From positions 496,001 to 560,000 of the forward strand of contig NC_008699.1 of assembly GCF_000015265.1 (NCBI RefSeq): a DNA stretch of 64,000 bases, written 5' to 3'. Origin of the DNA: Nocardioides sp. JS614 (GTDB taxonomy: Bacteria; Actinomycetota; Actinomycetes; Propionibacteriales; Nocardioidaceae). Position 1 is the stretch's first letter; each line of letters opens with the position of its first letter. Below are positions 32,934 through 41,408 of this stretch, piece by piece. The notes beneath the pieces were generated by a model. It did no database searches, was not told where the DNA came from, and was given only the letters and a program-made list of their open reading frames with translations. The position numbers and the translations under genes were made by a program.

Positions 32934-34103
32934 CTAGTGGGTGTAGTCGTAGACGCACTGGTCGAACGCGTCGTCGTCCTTGAGGATGTTGTCGACGTAG
33001 CCGTCGAGCGTGCACTGGACGATGGCCTGGGCGACGGTGAGCAGCTCGTCGACCGGGGGGATCGAGGTCGACGGCAGCGGGGGGACGCTGGGCACCGGCA
33101 GGTCGCCACCGCCACCGCCACCGGTCGGGTTCGGTGCGGCCGGCGCGGTGGGCTCCGGGCTGGGCTCCGGGGCCGGCTGCTGGGAGCCGCCACCCGGCCC
33201 CTGGGTCTGCGTCGCGTGCGGCTGGCCGTGGTGCTTCTTCGGGCCCTGCTGGCCCGGCTTCGCCGGGGCGGGCACGAGGTAGCCGGCCGAGGTGGTGCCG
33301 TTGGGCACCGAGGTGAAGTCGCCGTCGAGGTAGGCGGCGGCGATCGAGAGCACCAGGTCGACGTACGACGAGCTGTGGTTGTAGCGGTAGACGGCGGCGC
33401 GCTGCCCGGCCGGGGTGGACAGGTCGTCGGAGCCCGAGCACAGGTAGACGGCGGTCGCGAGCGCGGCGTCGTCGACGTCCTGGGGGTTGCGCTGGCCGTC
33501 GCCGTCGGCGTCCACGCCGACGACCGACCAGGTCGAGGGGATGAACTGCATCGGCCCGATGGCCCGGTCGAACCGGGCGTCGGCGTCGTACTGCCCGGCG
33601 TCGGTGTCGGTGATCCGGGTGGTGCCGTGGCTGCCGTCCAGCGCGATGCCGTAGATGCCGGGTCGGGCGACGCCCTGGGCGTCCAGGGTGTTGCCGTTGG
33701 TGCGGCCGTGGTCGGACTCGACCCTGCCGATCGCCGCGATCAGCTGCCAGGAGAGGTGGCAGCTCTTGTCGGCGGCGTTGATCACGGTCTCGGCACGCTG
33801 GTAGGCGGCCAGGGCGGCGGAGGGGATGCCGGAGGTGGAGGCGGTGGAGACGATCCCGGCGCCGTCGCCCCGGACGCCCGGCGCCAGGCCGCCGGAGGTG
33901 GAGACGCTCGCCGGGGCCTTGATGGCCTCGGTCGGGACCGTCGAGCCGTCCGGCAGTGCGGTGGACTCGGACTCGGCGCTGGCCGTGGCGGTGCTGGCGC
34001 CCACACCGGCGATGCTGGCCGTCCAGGCGGCGGACAGCAGCGCCAGCGGCACGAGGGCCATGACCTTCTGACCGCGCCCGAATCGCGTGGACCGTGTCGG
34101 CAT
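32934..34103 (-). CDS. Secreted lytic murein transglycosylase
   Basis: Cell-wall hydrolase with an SLT/MltB-like lysozyme domain, 389 residues. The N-terminus is a signal peptide (RGQKVMALVPLALLSAAWTA, then Ala-rich cleavage region). The catalytic Glu is in IAAIGRVESDHG, and RAIGPMQFIPSTW is the usual second motif. The C-terminal ~120 residues are Pro/Gly/Gln-rich, perhaps a wall-spanning spacer, ending in a short helical segment with two cysteines. ATG 34103 is chosen because GGAG lies 9 bases upstream. Confidence 0.9.
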   Translation of the reverse strand: MPTRSTRFGRGQKVMALVPLALLSAAWTASIAGVGASTATASAESESTALPDGSTVPTEAIKAPASVSTSGGLAPGVRGDGAGIVSTASTSGIPSAALAAYQRAETVINAADKSCHLSWQLIAAIGRVESDHGRTNGNTLDAQGVARPGIYGIALDGSHGTTRITDTDAGQYDADARFDRAIGPMQFIPSTWSVVGVDADGDGQRNPQDVDDAALATAVYLCSGSDDLSTPAGQRAAVYRYNHSSSYVDLVLSIAAAYLDGDFTSVPNGTTSAGYLVPAPAKPGQQGPKKHHGQPHATQTQGPGGGSQQPAPEPSPEPTAPAAPNPTGGGGGGDLPVPSVPPLPSTSIPPVDELLTVAQAIVQCTLDGYVDNILKDDDAFDQCVYDYTH

Positions 34104-34332
34104 CGTCGTCGTCTCCTGCTCCCTCGTCCGGGTCTCCCTCAAGCCCGGGTGGAATCACCAACGAGTGGCGTCACACACAGTTACGGTACGTCGTGCGTCC
34201 AGCCCTCGTGCTCACCCCGGTGGAACGGTCATTCCCCCAGGTCATGACGCTGAAACACGTTCTCGCGGTTCCGGGCGGCCCGAGACGCGACCCTGGACGC
34301 CGCCGGTTGGCGTGCTCGGGGACAATGAGGCG

Positions 34333-35670
34333 GTGACCGCCGGAGCAACCCTGCCCACCGCCGCCTCCGCGGCGCTCTTCGAGCGCGCCCGGGCGGTGAC
34401 GCCGGGCGGCGTGAACTCCCCGGTCCGCGCGTTCAACGCGGTCGGTGGCACGCCCCGCTTCATCCGCTCGGCGCGCGGCGCATGGCTGACCGACGCCGAC
34501 GGCAACGAGTACGTCGACCTGATCTGCTCCTGGGGCCCGATGCTGCTCGGCCACGCCCACCCCGAGGTGCAGGCGGCGGTGTCCGCCGCGGTCGCCCGCG
34601 GCACGTCGTACGGCGCTCCCACCGAGCCGGAGGTCGAGCTGGCCGAGGAGATCGCGGCCCGGGCGCCGGTCGAGCGGGTCCGGTTCGTGTCCTCGGGCAC
34701 CGAGGCCACCATGTCGGCGATCCGGCTGGCCCGCGGGTTCACCGGCCGCGACGTCGTGGTCAAGTTCGCCGGCTGCTACCACGGGCACGTCGACTCGCTG
34801 CTCGCCTCGGCCGGTTCCGGCCTCGCGACGTTCGCGGTGCCAGGCACCCCCGGCGTCCCGGAGTCGTCGACGGCCCTGACCCTGGTGCTGCCGTACAACG
34901 ACCGGGCCGCGGTGGAGAAGGCGTTCGCCGAGCACGGCGACCGGATCGCCTGCCTGATCACCGAGGCTGCCCCCGGCAACATGGGCGTCGTCCCTCCGGA
35001 CGCCGACGGGTCGGGAGGAGGCTTCAACGGCTTCCTGGCCGAGACCTGCGCCCGGCACGGCGCACTGTTCGTCAGCGACGAGGTGATGACCGGGTTCCGG
35101 GCCTCCCGGCAGGGCCAGTGGGGACTGGACGGCGCGGTCGAGGGCTGGCGCCCCGACCTGATGACGTTCGGCAAGGTGATGGGCGGCGGCTTCCCGGCGG
35201 CGGCGTTCGGCGGTCGCGCCGACGTGATGTCACGGCTGGCGCCCGAGGGCCCCGTCTACCAGGCCGGCACGCTCTCCGGGAACCCGATCGCGACGACCGC
35301 CGGCCTGGCGACCCTGCGGCTGGCCACCGACGACGTCTACGCCCACATCGGTGCCGCCGCCGACACCATCAAGACCGCGGCCTCCGACGCGTTGAGCCGG
35401 GCCGGGGTCGAGCACGTCGTCCAGGCCGCTGGCACGATGTTCTCGGTGTTCCTCACCGCCGGCCCCGTGCGCGACTTCGCGGACGCCTCCCGCACCGACG
35501 TCGCGGCGTACGCCGCCTTCTTCCACGCGATGCTCGACCAGGGCGTCTACCTGCCGCCCTCGGCGTACGAGGCGTGGTTCCTGTCCTCCGCCCACGACGA
35601 CCGGGCCGTCCAGACCGTGCTCGACGCCCTGCCCACCGCGGCCCGCGCCGCGGCTGCCGCCCAGACGTAG
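34333..35670 (+). CDS. hemL: Glutamate-1-semialdehyde 2,1-aminomutase
   Basis: PLP enzyme that converts glutamate-1-semialdehyde to 5-aminolevulinate, linking HemA to HemB. The 445-residue protein has FVSSGTEATMSAIRLARG, the PLP-binding DEVMTGFR region and the Schiff-base lysine in LMTFGKVMGGGFP. GTG 34333 is chosen because it lies 6 bases after GACAAT and the protein then begins in line with the family; the longer in-frame version would overlap the transglycosylase leader. It has its own promoter, separate from the rex-hem operon. Confidence 0.96.
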   Translation: MTAGATLPTAASAALFERARAVTPGGVNSPVRAFNAVGGTPRFIRSARGAWLTDADGNEYVDLICSWGPMLLGHAHPEVQAAVSAAVARGTSYGAPTEPEVELAEEIAARAPVERVRFVSSGTEATMSAIRLARGFTGRDVVVKFAGCYHGHVDSLLASAGSGLATFAVPGTPGVPESSTALTLVLPYNDRAAVEKAFAEHGDRIACLITEAAPGNMGVVPPDADGSGGGFNGFLAETCARHGALFVSDEVMTGFRASRQGQWGLDGAVEGWRPDLMTFGKVMGGGFPAAAFGGRADVMSRLAPEGPVYQAGTLSGNPIATTAGLATLRLATDDVYAHIGAAADTIKTAASDALSRAGVEHVVQAAGTMFSVFLTAGPVRDFADASRTDVAAYAAFFHAMLDQGVYLPPSAYEAWFLSSAHDDRAVQTVLDALPTAARAAAAAQT

Positions 35671-35682
35671 GAGCCTCCTGCT

Positions 35683-36363
35683 GTGAACCAGACCCCTGAC
35701 ACGATCGTCCACCTGCTGCGCCACGGCGAGGTGCACAACCCCGAGGGCGTCCTCTACGGGCGCCGGGACGGGTTCCACCTCTCCGATCTCGGGGTGCAGA
35801 TGGCCGAGAAGGTCGCCGAGGCCATCAAGGACCGCGACATCGTCCACCTGCGGTCCTCCCCGCTGGAGCGGGCCCAGGAGACCGGTGCCCCTCTGGCGCG
35901 GGCCCGGGGCCTGGACATCGTCACCGACGAGCGGGTCATCGAGTCGACCAACAAGTTCGAGGGCAGGCGCTTCGCCGGCGGCGCGAACGCGCTGCGCGAC
36001 CCGCGAACCTGGGCGCTGCTGTGGAACCCGTTCCGGCCGTCGTGGGGCGAGCCCTACAAGCAGGTGGTGGCGCGGATGATGGCGGCGGTCGACGACGCCC
36101 GCGAGGTCGCGCGCGGTCACGAGGCGGTCGTCGTGTCCCACCAGCTCCCGATCTGGATCACCCGCCTCGCCGCGGAGAAGCGCTCCTTCCTCCACGACCC
36201 GCGCCGGCGCCAGTGCACGCTGTGCTCTCTCACGTCCTTCCACTTCGTCGGTGACCGGTTGACGCAGGTGAGCTACTCCGAGCCCGCCGGCGACCTGATC
36301 CCCGTGCAGGACAAGTCGGCGCCGTTCTCCGCCGGCGGCGCGCCCGAGCAGCGCAGGCCCTGA
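35683..36363 (+). CDS. Histidine phosphatase (phosphoglycerate mutase-like) family protein
   Basis: A 226-residue phosphatase-fold protein. The phosphohistidine loop is HLLRHGEVHNPEGVLYGR, the second catalytic region is LRSSPLERAQETGAPLA, and the distal histidine is in AVVVSHQLPIW. The substrate is unknown. GTG 35683 is preceded by GGAG. It sits between hemL and the cytochrome c maturation genes, and its stop overlaps tlpA (TGATG). Mycobacteria show the same order, so a role linked to heme or cytochrome assembly is possible but unproven. Confidence 0.88.
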   Translation: MNQTPDTIVHLLRHGEVHNPEGVLYGRRDGFHLSDLGVQMAEKVAEAIKDRDIVHLRSSPLERAQETGAPLARARGLDIVTDERVIESTNKFEGRRFAGGANALRDPRTWALLWNPFRPSWGEPYKQVVARMMAAVDDAREVARGHEAVVVSHQLPIWITRLAAEKRSFLHDPRRRQCTLCSLTSFHFVGDRLTQVSYSEPAGDLIPVQDKSAPFSAGGAPEQRRP

Positions 36364-36965
36364 TGACCCGTCTCCGGCGCAGCTTGGGAGCGGGGGCCGT
36401 CGGCCTGTTGCTCCTCACCGGGTGCTCCTCGCTGGAGGGCACCGGCGACAAGGGCTACATCAGCGGCGATCAGCGGGTGCGCGTCGTCGACCCGGCCGAC
36501 CGCGGGTCGGCCGTCGAGCTCACGGGCACCTCCCTGACCGGCGACCCGGTGGACGTCGCCGACTCCCGGGGTCGGGTCCTGGTGGTCAACACCTGGTGGT
36601 CGGGCTGCGCCCCGTGCCGCAGCGAGATGCCGATGCTGACCGCCGCCGCGAAGGAACTGGGCGAGCGGGCCGACTTCCTCGGCATCAACATCCGCGACGC
36701 CAGCGCCAGCCAGGGGCAGGCGTTCATACGCAGCGTGGGCGCGGAGTACCCGTCGATCTACGACCCGACCGGCAAGGCGGTCCTCGCGTTCGCAGGGAAG
36801 ACCACCCTGTCGGCGATCCCGACCACGATCGTGCTCGACGCCGAAGGCCGGGTCGCCGCCGTCATCACCGGGGAGATCCCCTCGAAGCAGACCCTGGTCG
36901 ACGTCGTCGACGAGGTCGCTGCCAACGCCGCCGCGGAGTCGGGCGGGGAGACCGCGGATGGGTGA
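36363..36965 (+). CDS. TlpA/ResA-like thiol-disulfide oxidoreductase lipoprotein
   Basis: Membrane-tethered thioredoxin that reduces apocytochrome c cysteines outside the membrane before heme attachment. The 200-residue protein has a lipoprotein signal peptide with lipobox LLTGC (residues ~17-21), the redox motif WWSGCAPCRSEMPML (C-x2-C), and the cis-Pro region LSAIPTTIVLD. It is the CcsX/ResA component of System II, followed in order by ccdA, resB and ccsB, and its end overlaps the ccdA start by 8 bases. Confidence 0.94.
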   Translation: MTRLRRSLGAGAVGLLLLTGCSSLEGTGDKGYISGDQRVRVVDPADRGSAVELTGTSLTGDPVDVADSRGRVLVVNTWWSGCAPCRSEMPMLTAAAKELGERADFLGINIRDASASQGQAFIRSVGAEYPSIYDPTGKAVLAFAGKTTLSAIPTTIVLDAEGRVAAVITGEIPSKQTLVDVVDEVAANAAAESGGETADG

Positions 36966-37719
36966 CTGGTTCCAGCAGACCGCGTTCTCCGGGTCGCTCG
37001 TCCTCGCCGTGCCGGTGGCCCTGATCGCCGGCCTGGTGTCCTTCTTCTCCCCGTGCGTGATCCCGCTCCTGCCCGGCTACCTCTCCTACGCGACCGGCCT
37101 CTCCGGCGCCGACCTCGCCACCGGCGCGGCCGGCACCCGGCGCGGCCGGATGCTACTCGGCTCGGTCCTGTTCGTGCTGGGCTTCTCGGTGGTCTTCGTC
37201 GCCCTCGGCACCCTCTCCGGGGCGCTCGGGTCGTGGCTGGTCACCTGGCGCGACCAGATGACGTTCGTGCTCGGGCTGCTGACGATCGTGCTCGGGCTGG
37301 CCTTCGCCGGCTGGCTGCCGTTCTTCCGGCGCGACTGGCGGGTGCACTCGGTGCCGGCGGTCGGCCTCGCCGCCGCGCCGCTGCTCGGCTTCCTGTTCGG
37401 GCTCGGCTGGACGCCGTGCATCGGGCCCACTCTGAGCGCGATCACCACGCTCTCCTTCACCGAGTCGACCGCCGGCCGCGGTGCCGTGCTCTCGGCCGTC
37501 TACGCCCTCGGCCTCGGCCTGCCCTTCGTCCTCGCCGGCCTCGCCTACGAGAAGGCGCTCGCAACCGTCGGCTGGGTACGCCGCCACCAGGCCTGGGTGA
37601 TGCGCGCCGGCGGGCTGATGCTGGTGGCCGTCGGCCTGATGCTGGTGACCGGCTGGTGGGACCAGGCCGTCACCTGGATCCAGCTGCACCTGGTGAGCTC
37701 CTCGGAGACCGCGCTATGA
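36958..37719 (+). CDS. ccdA: Cytochrome c biogenesis protein CcdA
   Basis: Polytopic membrane protein that carries reducing equivalents from cytoplasmic thioredoxin to the outside thioredoxin. The 253-residue protein has about six transmembrane helices and the two conserved cysteines in SFFSPCVIPLLPGYLS and LGWTPCIGPTLSA. Its substrate is the TlpA-like protein encoded just upstream. The stop overlaps a bridging ORF (ATGA), which then overlaps resB. Confidence 0.95.
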   Translation: MGDWFQQTAFSGSLVLAVPVALIAGLVSFFSPCVIPLLPGYLSYATGLSGADLATGAAGTRRGRMLLGSVLFVLGFSVVFVALGTLSGALGSWLVTWRDQMTFVLGLLTIVLGLAFAGWLPFFRRDWRVHSVPAVGLAAAPLLGFLFGLGWTPCIGPTLSAITTLSFTESTAGRGAVLSAVYALGLGLPFVLAGLAYEKALATVGWVRRHQAWVMRAGGLMLVAVGLMLVTGWWDQAVTWIQLHLVSSSETAL

Positions 37720-37805
37720 CCACCCCACGGCACCGCGCGCCTTCCCCCGCTCCGCTCCTCCAGCGCCCGGTTCCGCGGGGATCCCGGGTGAGGGCCGCAC
37801 GATGA
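37716..37805 (+). CDS. Bridging micro-ORF between ccdA and resB
   Basis: A 29-residue frame beginning MTTPRHRAPSPAPLLQ. It overlaps the ccdA stop (ATGA at 37716-37719) and the resB start (ATGA at 37802-37805). Its first codons (ATGACCACCCC) resemble the resB start (ATGAGCACCCC), and APSPAPLL matches APSPAALL in the ABC-operon bridging ORF. Translation is unproven. Confidence 0.45.
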   Translation: MTTPRHRAPSPAPLLQRPVPRGSRVRAAR

Positions 37806-39400
37806 GCACCCCGACCCGCACGTCGCTGAGCACCCGGCCGCCCGAGGACGACCGGCGCCCCGGTGAGCTGACGCTCCGCGAGCTGCTGCGCTGGACCTGG
37901 CGCCAGCTCACCTCGATGCGCACCGCGCTGGTCCTGCTGCTGCTCCTGGCGCTCGCGGCCGTCCCGGGCTCGATCATCCCGCAGGAGGGCGTCGACTCCC
38001 TCAAGACCTCGAACTGGCGGTCCGACCACCCGAAGCTGACGCCGGTCTACGAGCGGCTCGGGCTGTTCTCCGTCTACGACTCGCCCTGGTTCTCGGCGAT
38101 CTACCTGCTGCTGATGGTCTCGCTGGTGGGCTGCATCATCCCGCGCGCGATCCTCTACTGGCGCGGGATGTGGGCCCAGCCCCCGGCGGCCCCCCGCAAC
38201 CTGACCCGGCTGCCGGACCACGCGACGTACCAGACCGCCGTCGCACCCGACGCCGTGCTCGAGCGCGCCCGGGCGACCCTGCGCCGACGGCGCTACCGCC
38301 TCTCGCCCGAGGCCGGCGACGCGGTGGCCGCCGAGCGCGGCTACCTGCGCGAGGCCGGCAACCTGCTCTTCCACCTGGCCGTGGTCGTGGTGCTGGTCGG
38401 CTTCGCGCTCGGCGGGCTGTTCGGCTACAAGGGCGGCGTGATCCTGCTGGTCGGCGACGGCTACGGGTTCTCCAACAACCTGACGCAGTACGACGACTTC
38501 GACCCCGGAAGCCTGTTCCGGGACAGCGACATGGAGCCCTTCTCGTTCTCGATCGACGACTTCAGCGTCGAGTGGCTCACCTCCGGCCCACGGGCGGGGA
38601 TGGCGCGCGGGTTCGAGTCGCACCTGACCTACCGCGAGTCGCCGGACGCGCCGGACCGGACCTACGACCTCAAGGTCAACCACCCGCTGAGCATCGGCAA
38701 CACCGACGTCTTCCTCATCGGCCACGGCTACGCGCCGGTGCTCACGATCCGGGACGGCGACGGCGAGGAGGTCTACAGCGGTCCGACGATCTTCCTGCCG
38801 ACCGACCAGAGCTTCCAGTCCATCGGGGTCGTCAAGGCGCCGGACGCCGAGCCGACGCAGATCGGGCTCGAGGGCGAGTTCTACCCGACCGTCGCGTTCT
38901 CGAAGCAGACCGGCAGCTACTTCTCGCTGTTCGGTCGCCCGCTGGACCCGCTGGTCTCGATGCTCGTCTACACCGGTGACCTCGGCATGGACGACGGCCA
39001 GCCGCAGTCGGTCTACTCCCTGGACAAGTCCAGGACGACGATGCTGACCAAGGCCAACGGCGCGCCGTACCGCATCGACCTGCGCCCCGGCGAGCAGGTG
39101 ACTCTCCCCGACGGCCTCGGCACCGTCAGCTTCGACGGCCTCGAGCGCTGGAACAAGATCCAGATCAGCCAGACGCCGGGCAAGTGGATCGCCCTGATCG
39201 GCGTCGTGCTGGCGCTGCTGGGCCTGCTCGGCTCGCTGTTCATCCGTCCACGACGCGTCTGGGTTCGCGCCCGTCGTGACGGGGACGGCACACTGGTCGA
39301 GGTCGCCGCGCTCGACCGGTCCGGCGGTGGCGACGTCGCCGTCGTCGTCGCCCAGCTCGTGACCGACCTGCAACAACCCGACCGGGAGGACAACTCGTGA
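37802..39400 (+). CDS. resB: Cytochrome c biogenesis protein ResB
   Basis: Half of the System II heme-handling synthetase that attaches heme to cytochrome c outside the membrane. The 532-residue protein has three N-terminal-half transmembrane helices (around ALVLLLLLALAAVPGSIIP, AIYLLLMVSLVGCIIP and LLFHLAVVVVLVGFALGGLF), a large extracytoplasmic domain (about 220-450), and a final helix (WIALIGVVLALLGLLGSLF). The Ccs1 partner, CcsB, follows with a 4-base overlap. GAGGG lies 8 bases before the ATG. Confidence 0.95.
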   Translation: MSTPTRTSLSTRPPEDDRRPGELTLRELLRWTWRQLTSMRTALVLLLLLALAAVPGSIIPQEGVDSLKTSNWRSDHPKLTPVYERLGLFSVYDSPWFSAIYLLLMVSLVGCIIPRAILYWRGMWAQPPAAPRNLTRLPDHATYQTAVAPDAVLERARATLRRRRYRLSPEAGDAVAAERGYLREAGNLLFHLAVVVVLVGFALGGLFGYKGGVILLVGDGYGFSNNLTQYDDFDPGSLFRDSDMEPFSFSIDDFSVEWLTSGPRAGMARGFESHLTYRESPDAPDRTYDLKVNHPLSIGNTDVFLIGHGYAPVLTIRDGDGEEVYSGPTIFLPTDQSFQSIGVVKAPDAEPTQIGLEGEFYPTVAFSKQTGSYFSLFGRPLDPLVSMLVYTGDLGMDDGQPQSVYSLDKSRTTMLTKANGAPYRIDLRPGEQVTLPDGLGTVSFDGLERWNKIQISQTPGKWIALIGVVLALLGLLGSLFIRPRRVWVRARRDGDGTLVEVAALDRSGGGDVAVVVAQLVTDLQQPDREDNS

Positions 39401-40422
39401 CCGACGTGCAGTGGGAGAGCCTGAGCAACTGGGCGGTGGCCGCCAGCGGGGTCGTGTACTTCCTCGCGCTGCTGGTGCACCTCGCCGAGTGGGCGTCCTT
39501 GCGCAAGGTCCCGGTCGCGGCCGGTGCCGCGGTGACGTCCTCGGTGGACATCCCGGGTGGGATCGCCGTGGCCACCGGTCCCGGCGGCGAGGGCGACGGC
39601 CAGGACGAGGGGAAGGTGCGGCGCACCGAGTTCCTCGGCCGCCTGGGCTACCTGCTCACCGTCCTCGCGGTGGCCGTCCAGCTCGTGGCGCTCGTGGGGC
39701 GCGGCATGGCCGCCGACCCGGACCGGGTGCCGTGGGGCAACATGTACGAGTTCACCCTCACGGGGACCTTCGTGGTCGCCGCGCTGTACGTCGCGCTCTA
39801 CCACAAGCTGCGGCTCGCCTGGATGGCGCCGATCGTGGTCGCTTTCGTGCTCAGCGTGCTGATGGTCGCGGTGATCTGGCTCTACGCCCCCGTCGCCCCG
39901 CTGACCGAGGCGCTCTCGTCGTACTGGCTGGTGATCCACGTGGTCTCCGCGATCATCGCCACCGGCGCGTTCACCCTCGGCGGGATCACCTCCGCGCTGT
40001 ACCTCGTGAAGGCGCGCGCGCCGGAGCGAGAGTCCGGGTACGTCGCGCGGCTGCCGCGGCCCGAGGTGCTCGACCGGGTCTCCTACCGGCTGCACGCGTT
40101 CGGCTTCCCGGTGTGGACGTTCGCGGTGCTGATCACCGGCCCGATCTGGGCGCACCAGGCCTGGTCGTCGTACTGGAACTGGGACCCCAAGGAGGTCTGG
40201 GCGTTCATCACCTGGGTCGTCTACGCGGCGTACCTCCACGCGCGCACCACCGCCGGCTGGAAGGGCCGCAACGCCGCGATCCTCGCCCTGGTCGGCGTCG
40301 CCACGCTGTGGTTCAACTTCATCGGCATCAACTACTTCTCGACCACCAGCCAGCACTCCTACGCCGGCGGCGCACCCGCGCTGGTCGAGCCGGCCGCTCC
40401 CCAATCCGACGCACTCGGGTAG
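39397..40422 (+). CDS. ccsB: Cytochrome c biogenesis protein CcsB/ResC
   Basis: Heme-delivery half of the System II synthetase. The 341-residue protein has about eight transmembrane helices and the tryptophan-rich heme-binding signature SYWNWDPKEVWAFITW near residues 257-272. Conserved histidines occur at helix ends (VIHVVSAI, WAHQAW). GTG start overlapping resB (GTGA). It ends the cytochrome c maturation operon; a tandem repeat and two inverted repeats follow. Confidence 0.95.
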   Translation: MTDVQWESLSNWAVAASGVVYFLALLVHLAEWASLRKVPVAAGAAVTSSVDIPGGIAVATGPGGEGDGQDEGKVRRTEFLGRLGYLLTVLAVAVQLVALVGRGMAADPDRVPWGNMYEFTLTGTFVVAALYVALYHKLRLAWMAPIVVAFVLSVLMVAVIWLYAPVAPLTEALSSYWLVIHVVSAIIATGAFTLGGITSALYLVKARAPERESGYVARLPRPEVLDRVSYRLHAFGFPVWTFAVLITGPIWAHQAWSSYWNWDPKEVWAFITWVVYAAYLHARTTAGWKGRNAAILALVGVATLWFNFIGINYFSTTSQHSYAGGAPALVEPAAPQSDALG

Positions 40423-40438
40423 CCGCGGAGTCGGTCCC

Positions 40439-40526
40439 GGCCGGCCTTCGAGCGGACCGTGGCCGGCCCTTCGAGCGGACCGTGGCCGGCCCTTCGAGCG
40501 GACCGTGGCCGGCCTTCGAGCGGACC
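40439..40526. repeat. Four tandem 22-23-bp repeats after ccsB
   Basis: Four units beginning GGCCGGCC(C)TTCGAGCGG at 40439, 40461, 40484 and 40507. Units 2 and 3 are identical; units 1 and 4 lack one C. They begin 17 bases beyond the ccsB stop, and the region encodes no recognisable protein. Confidence 0.85.
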
Positions 40527-40572
40527 CGCTCGGGCCGCCGTCGCCGGTCGGCTTGCGGGCCATGGGGCGATC

Positions 40573-40635
40573 GCCGAGTCGGCGCAAGCCGTCCTCCCCC
40601 GCTTCGCTCCTCCGGTCCGTTTGCGCCGACTCGGC
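40573..40635. repeat. 15-bp inverted repeat with a repeated-core loop
   Basis: Perfect arms GCCGAGTCGGCGCAA and TTGCGCCGACTCGGC enclose 33 bases that contain CCCCCGCTTCGCTCCTCC, the same core found in two bridging ORFs (13671, 37743). Confidence 0.7.
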
Positions 40636-40650
40636 TCGGACCCGGACGAG

Positions 40651-40681
40651 CCGGAGTAAGCCCCAGCGGGGCTTACTCCGG
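40651..40681. terminator. Hairpin covering the stop of the 64-residue membrane protein gene
   Basis: Perfect 14-bp stem CCGGAGTAAGCCCC / GGGGCTTACTCCGG with loop AGC. The minus-strand stop at 40673-40675 lies in the right arm. Confidence 0.75.
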
Positions 40682-40867
40682 CTCCTCCGGGTGCTTGCGC
40701 CGTCGGTCGAGGTCGCGCAGGAAATCGGGGTCGTCGTCGGGGCCCACCACCCGAGGCGGTGCCTGGGGGCGCCGCGGGGGCGAAGCGATGCCGCGCCGCT
40801 GGATCACCCGGACGGTGAGGTAGACGGCGACCGCGATCAGGATCACCACCAGCAGGAACTTCAGCAC
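40673..40867 (-). CDS. Small single-pass membrane protein
   Basis: A 64-residue protein of unknown function with one N-terminal transmembrane helix (FLLVVILIAVAVYLTVRVI) and a charged cytoplasmic tail (DDDPDFLRDLDRRRKHPEEP). It begins with GTG at 40867; TACCCT lies 6 bases upstream and GGAGGG directly abuts the start. It is divergent from the DUF4229 gene, with 43 bases between the two starts. Confidence 0.72.
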   Translation of the reverse strand: MLKFLLVVILIAVAVYLTVRVIQRRGIASPPRRPQAPPRVVGPDDDPDFLRDLDRRRKHPEEPE

Positions 40868-40873
40868 CCCTCC

Positions 40874-40879
40874 AGGGTA
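40874..40879 (-). promoter_or_regulatory. -10 box TACCCT, leaderless spacing
   Basis: Minus-strand TACCCT, then GGAGGG and the GTG at 40867. Confidence 0.45.
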
Positions 40880-40898
40880 GGCGGTCGCTGGTCACGCC

Positions 40899-40904
40899 TA
40901 GGCT
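40899..40904 (+). promoter_or_regulatory. -10 box TAGGCT of the DUF4229 gene, leaderless spacing
   Basis: TAGGCT, then GAACCC and the GTG at 40911. Confidence 0.5.
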
Positions 40905-40910
40905 GAACCC

Positions 40911-41180
40911 GTGAAGGAGTTCTGGATCTACACCGCCCTGCGGTTCCTGCTCTTCGTGGGCTCGCTCGGGATCGTCGCGGGGGTGTGGTTCCTCCTCGCC
41001 GACTCGGTCCCGATCCTGTGGGCCGTGGTGATCGCCTTCGTGATCAGTGGCGCCGGCTCCTATTTCCTGCTCAACCGCCCCCGCGAGGCCCTGGCCCGCC
41101 GGGTCCAGACCCGCGCGGAGCGGATGACCGCGAAGATCGAGGAGATGCGGGCCAAGGAGGACGTCGACGACGAGGCCTGA
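40911..41180 (+). CDS. DUF4229-type small membrane protein
   Basis: An 89-residue protein with two transmembrane helices (LRFLLFVGSLGIVAGVWFLL and VPILWAVVIAFVISGAGSYF) and a charged C-terminal helix (RVQTRAERMTAKIEEMRAKE). It fits the DUF4229 family found near menaquinone genes in actinobacteria. Function unknown. It lies between the cytochrome maturation and menaquinone clusters. Confidence 0.78.
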   Translation: MKEFWIYTALRFLLFVGSLGIVAGVWFLLADSVPILWAVVIAFVISGAGSYFLLNRPREALARRVQTRAERMTAKIEEMRAKEDVDDEA

Positions 41181-41223
41181 GCCTCAAATCGGTGATTCGA
41201 GGCTGAGTCCCGCGGCGTGCTGC

Positions 41224-41355
41224 TCAGTCCTTGCGGCGGTTGAGCTGCCGCTGGATGCGGCTCTCCGGCTGGCCGAGGATCCTGGCCAGCAGCGGCACCC
41301 GGAACCGGTAGGCGAGGACGGCCACCACGACGAGCAGCAGGATGATCCAGAGCAT
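41224..41355 (-). CDS. Very small membrane protein (43 residues)
   Basis: One N-terminal transmembrane helix (MLWIILLLVVVAVLAYRFRV) followed by a basic tail (ESRIQRQLNRRKD). Function unknown. ATG at 41355. It lies 53 bases downstream of menA on the same strand and may share its transcript. Its size means it can be lost in annotation; the clear helix and charged tail support a real gene. Confidence 0.6.
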   Translation of the reverse strand: MLWIILLLVVVAVLAYRFRVPLLARILGQPESRIQRQLNRRKD

Positions 41356-41408
41356 GCCGCCAGGGTACGCCGGTGCTGGCTGGCGACCCGGCCGGCGCCC
41401 CGGCCCGA

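Noticed and set aside
34104..34332. Leader of the transglycosylase gene considered as a c-di-AMP riboswitch, since disA is in the window
   Set aside because: I could not identify the conserved riboswitch core or its pseudoknot; a covariance-model search would be needed to claim it.
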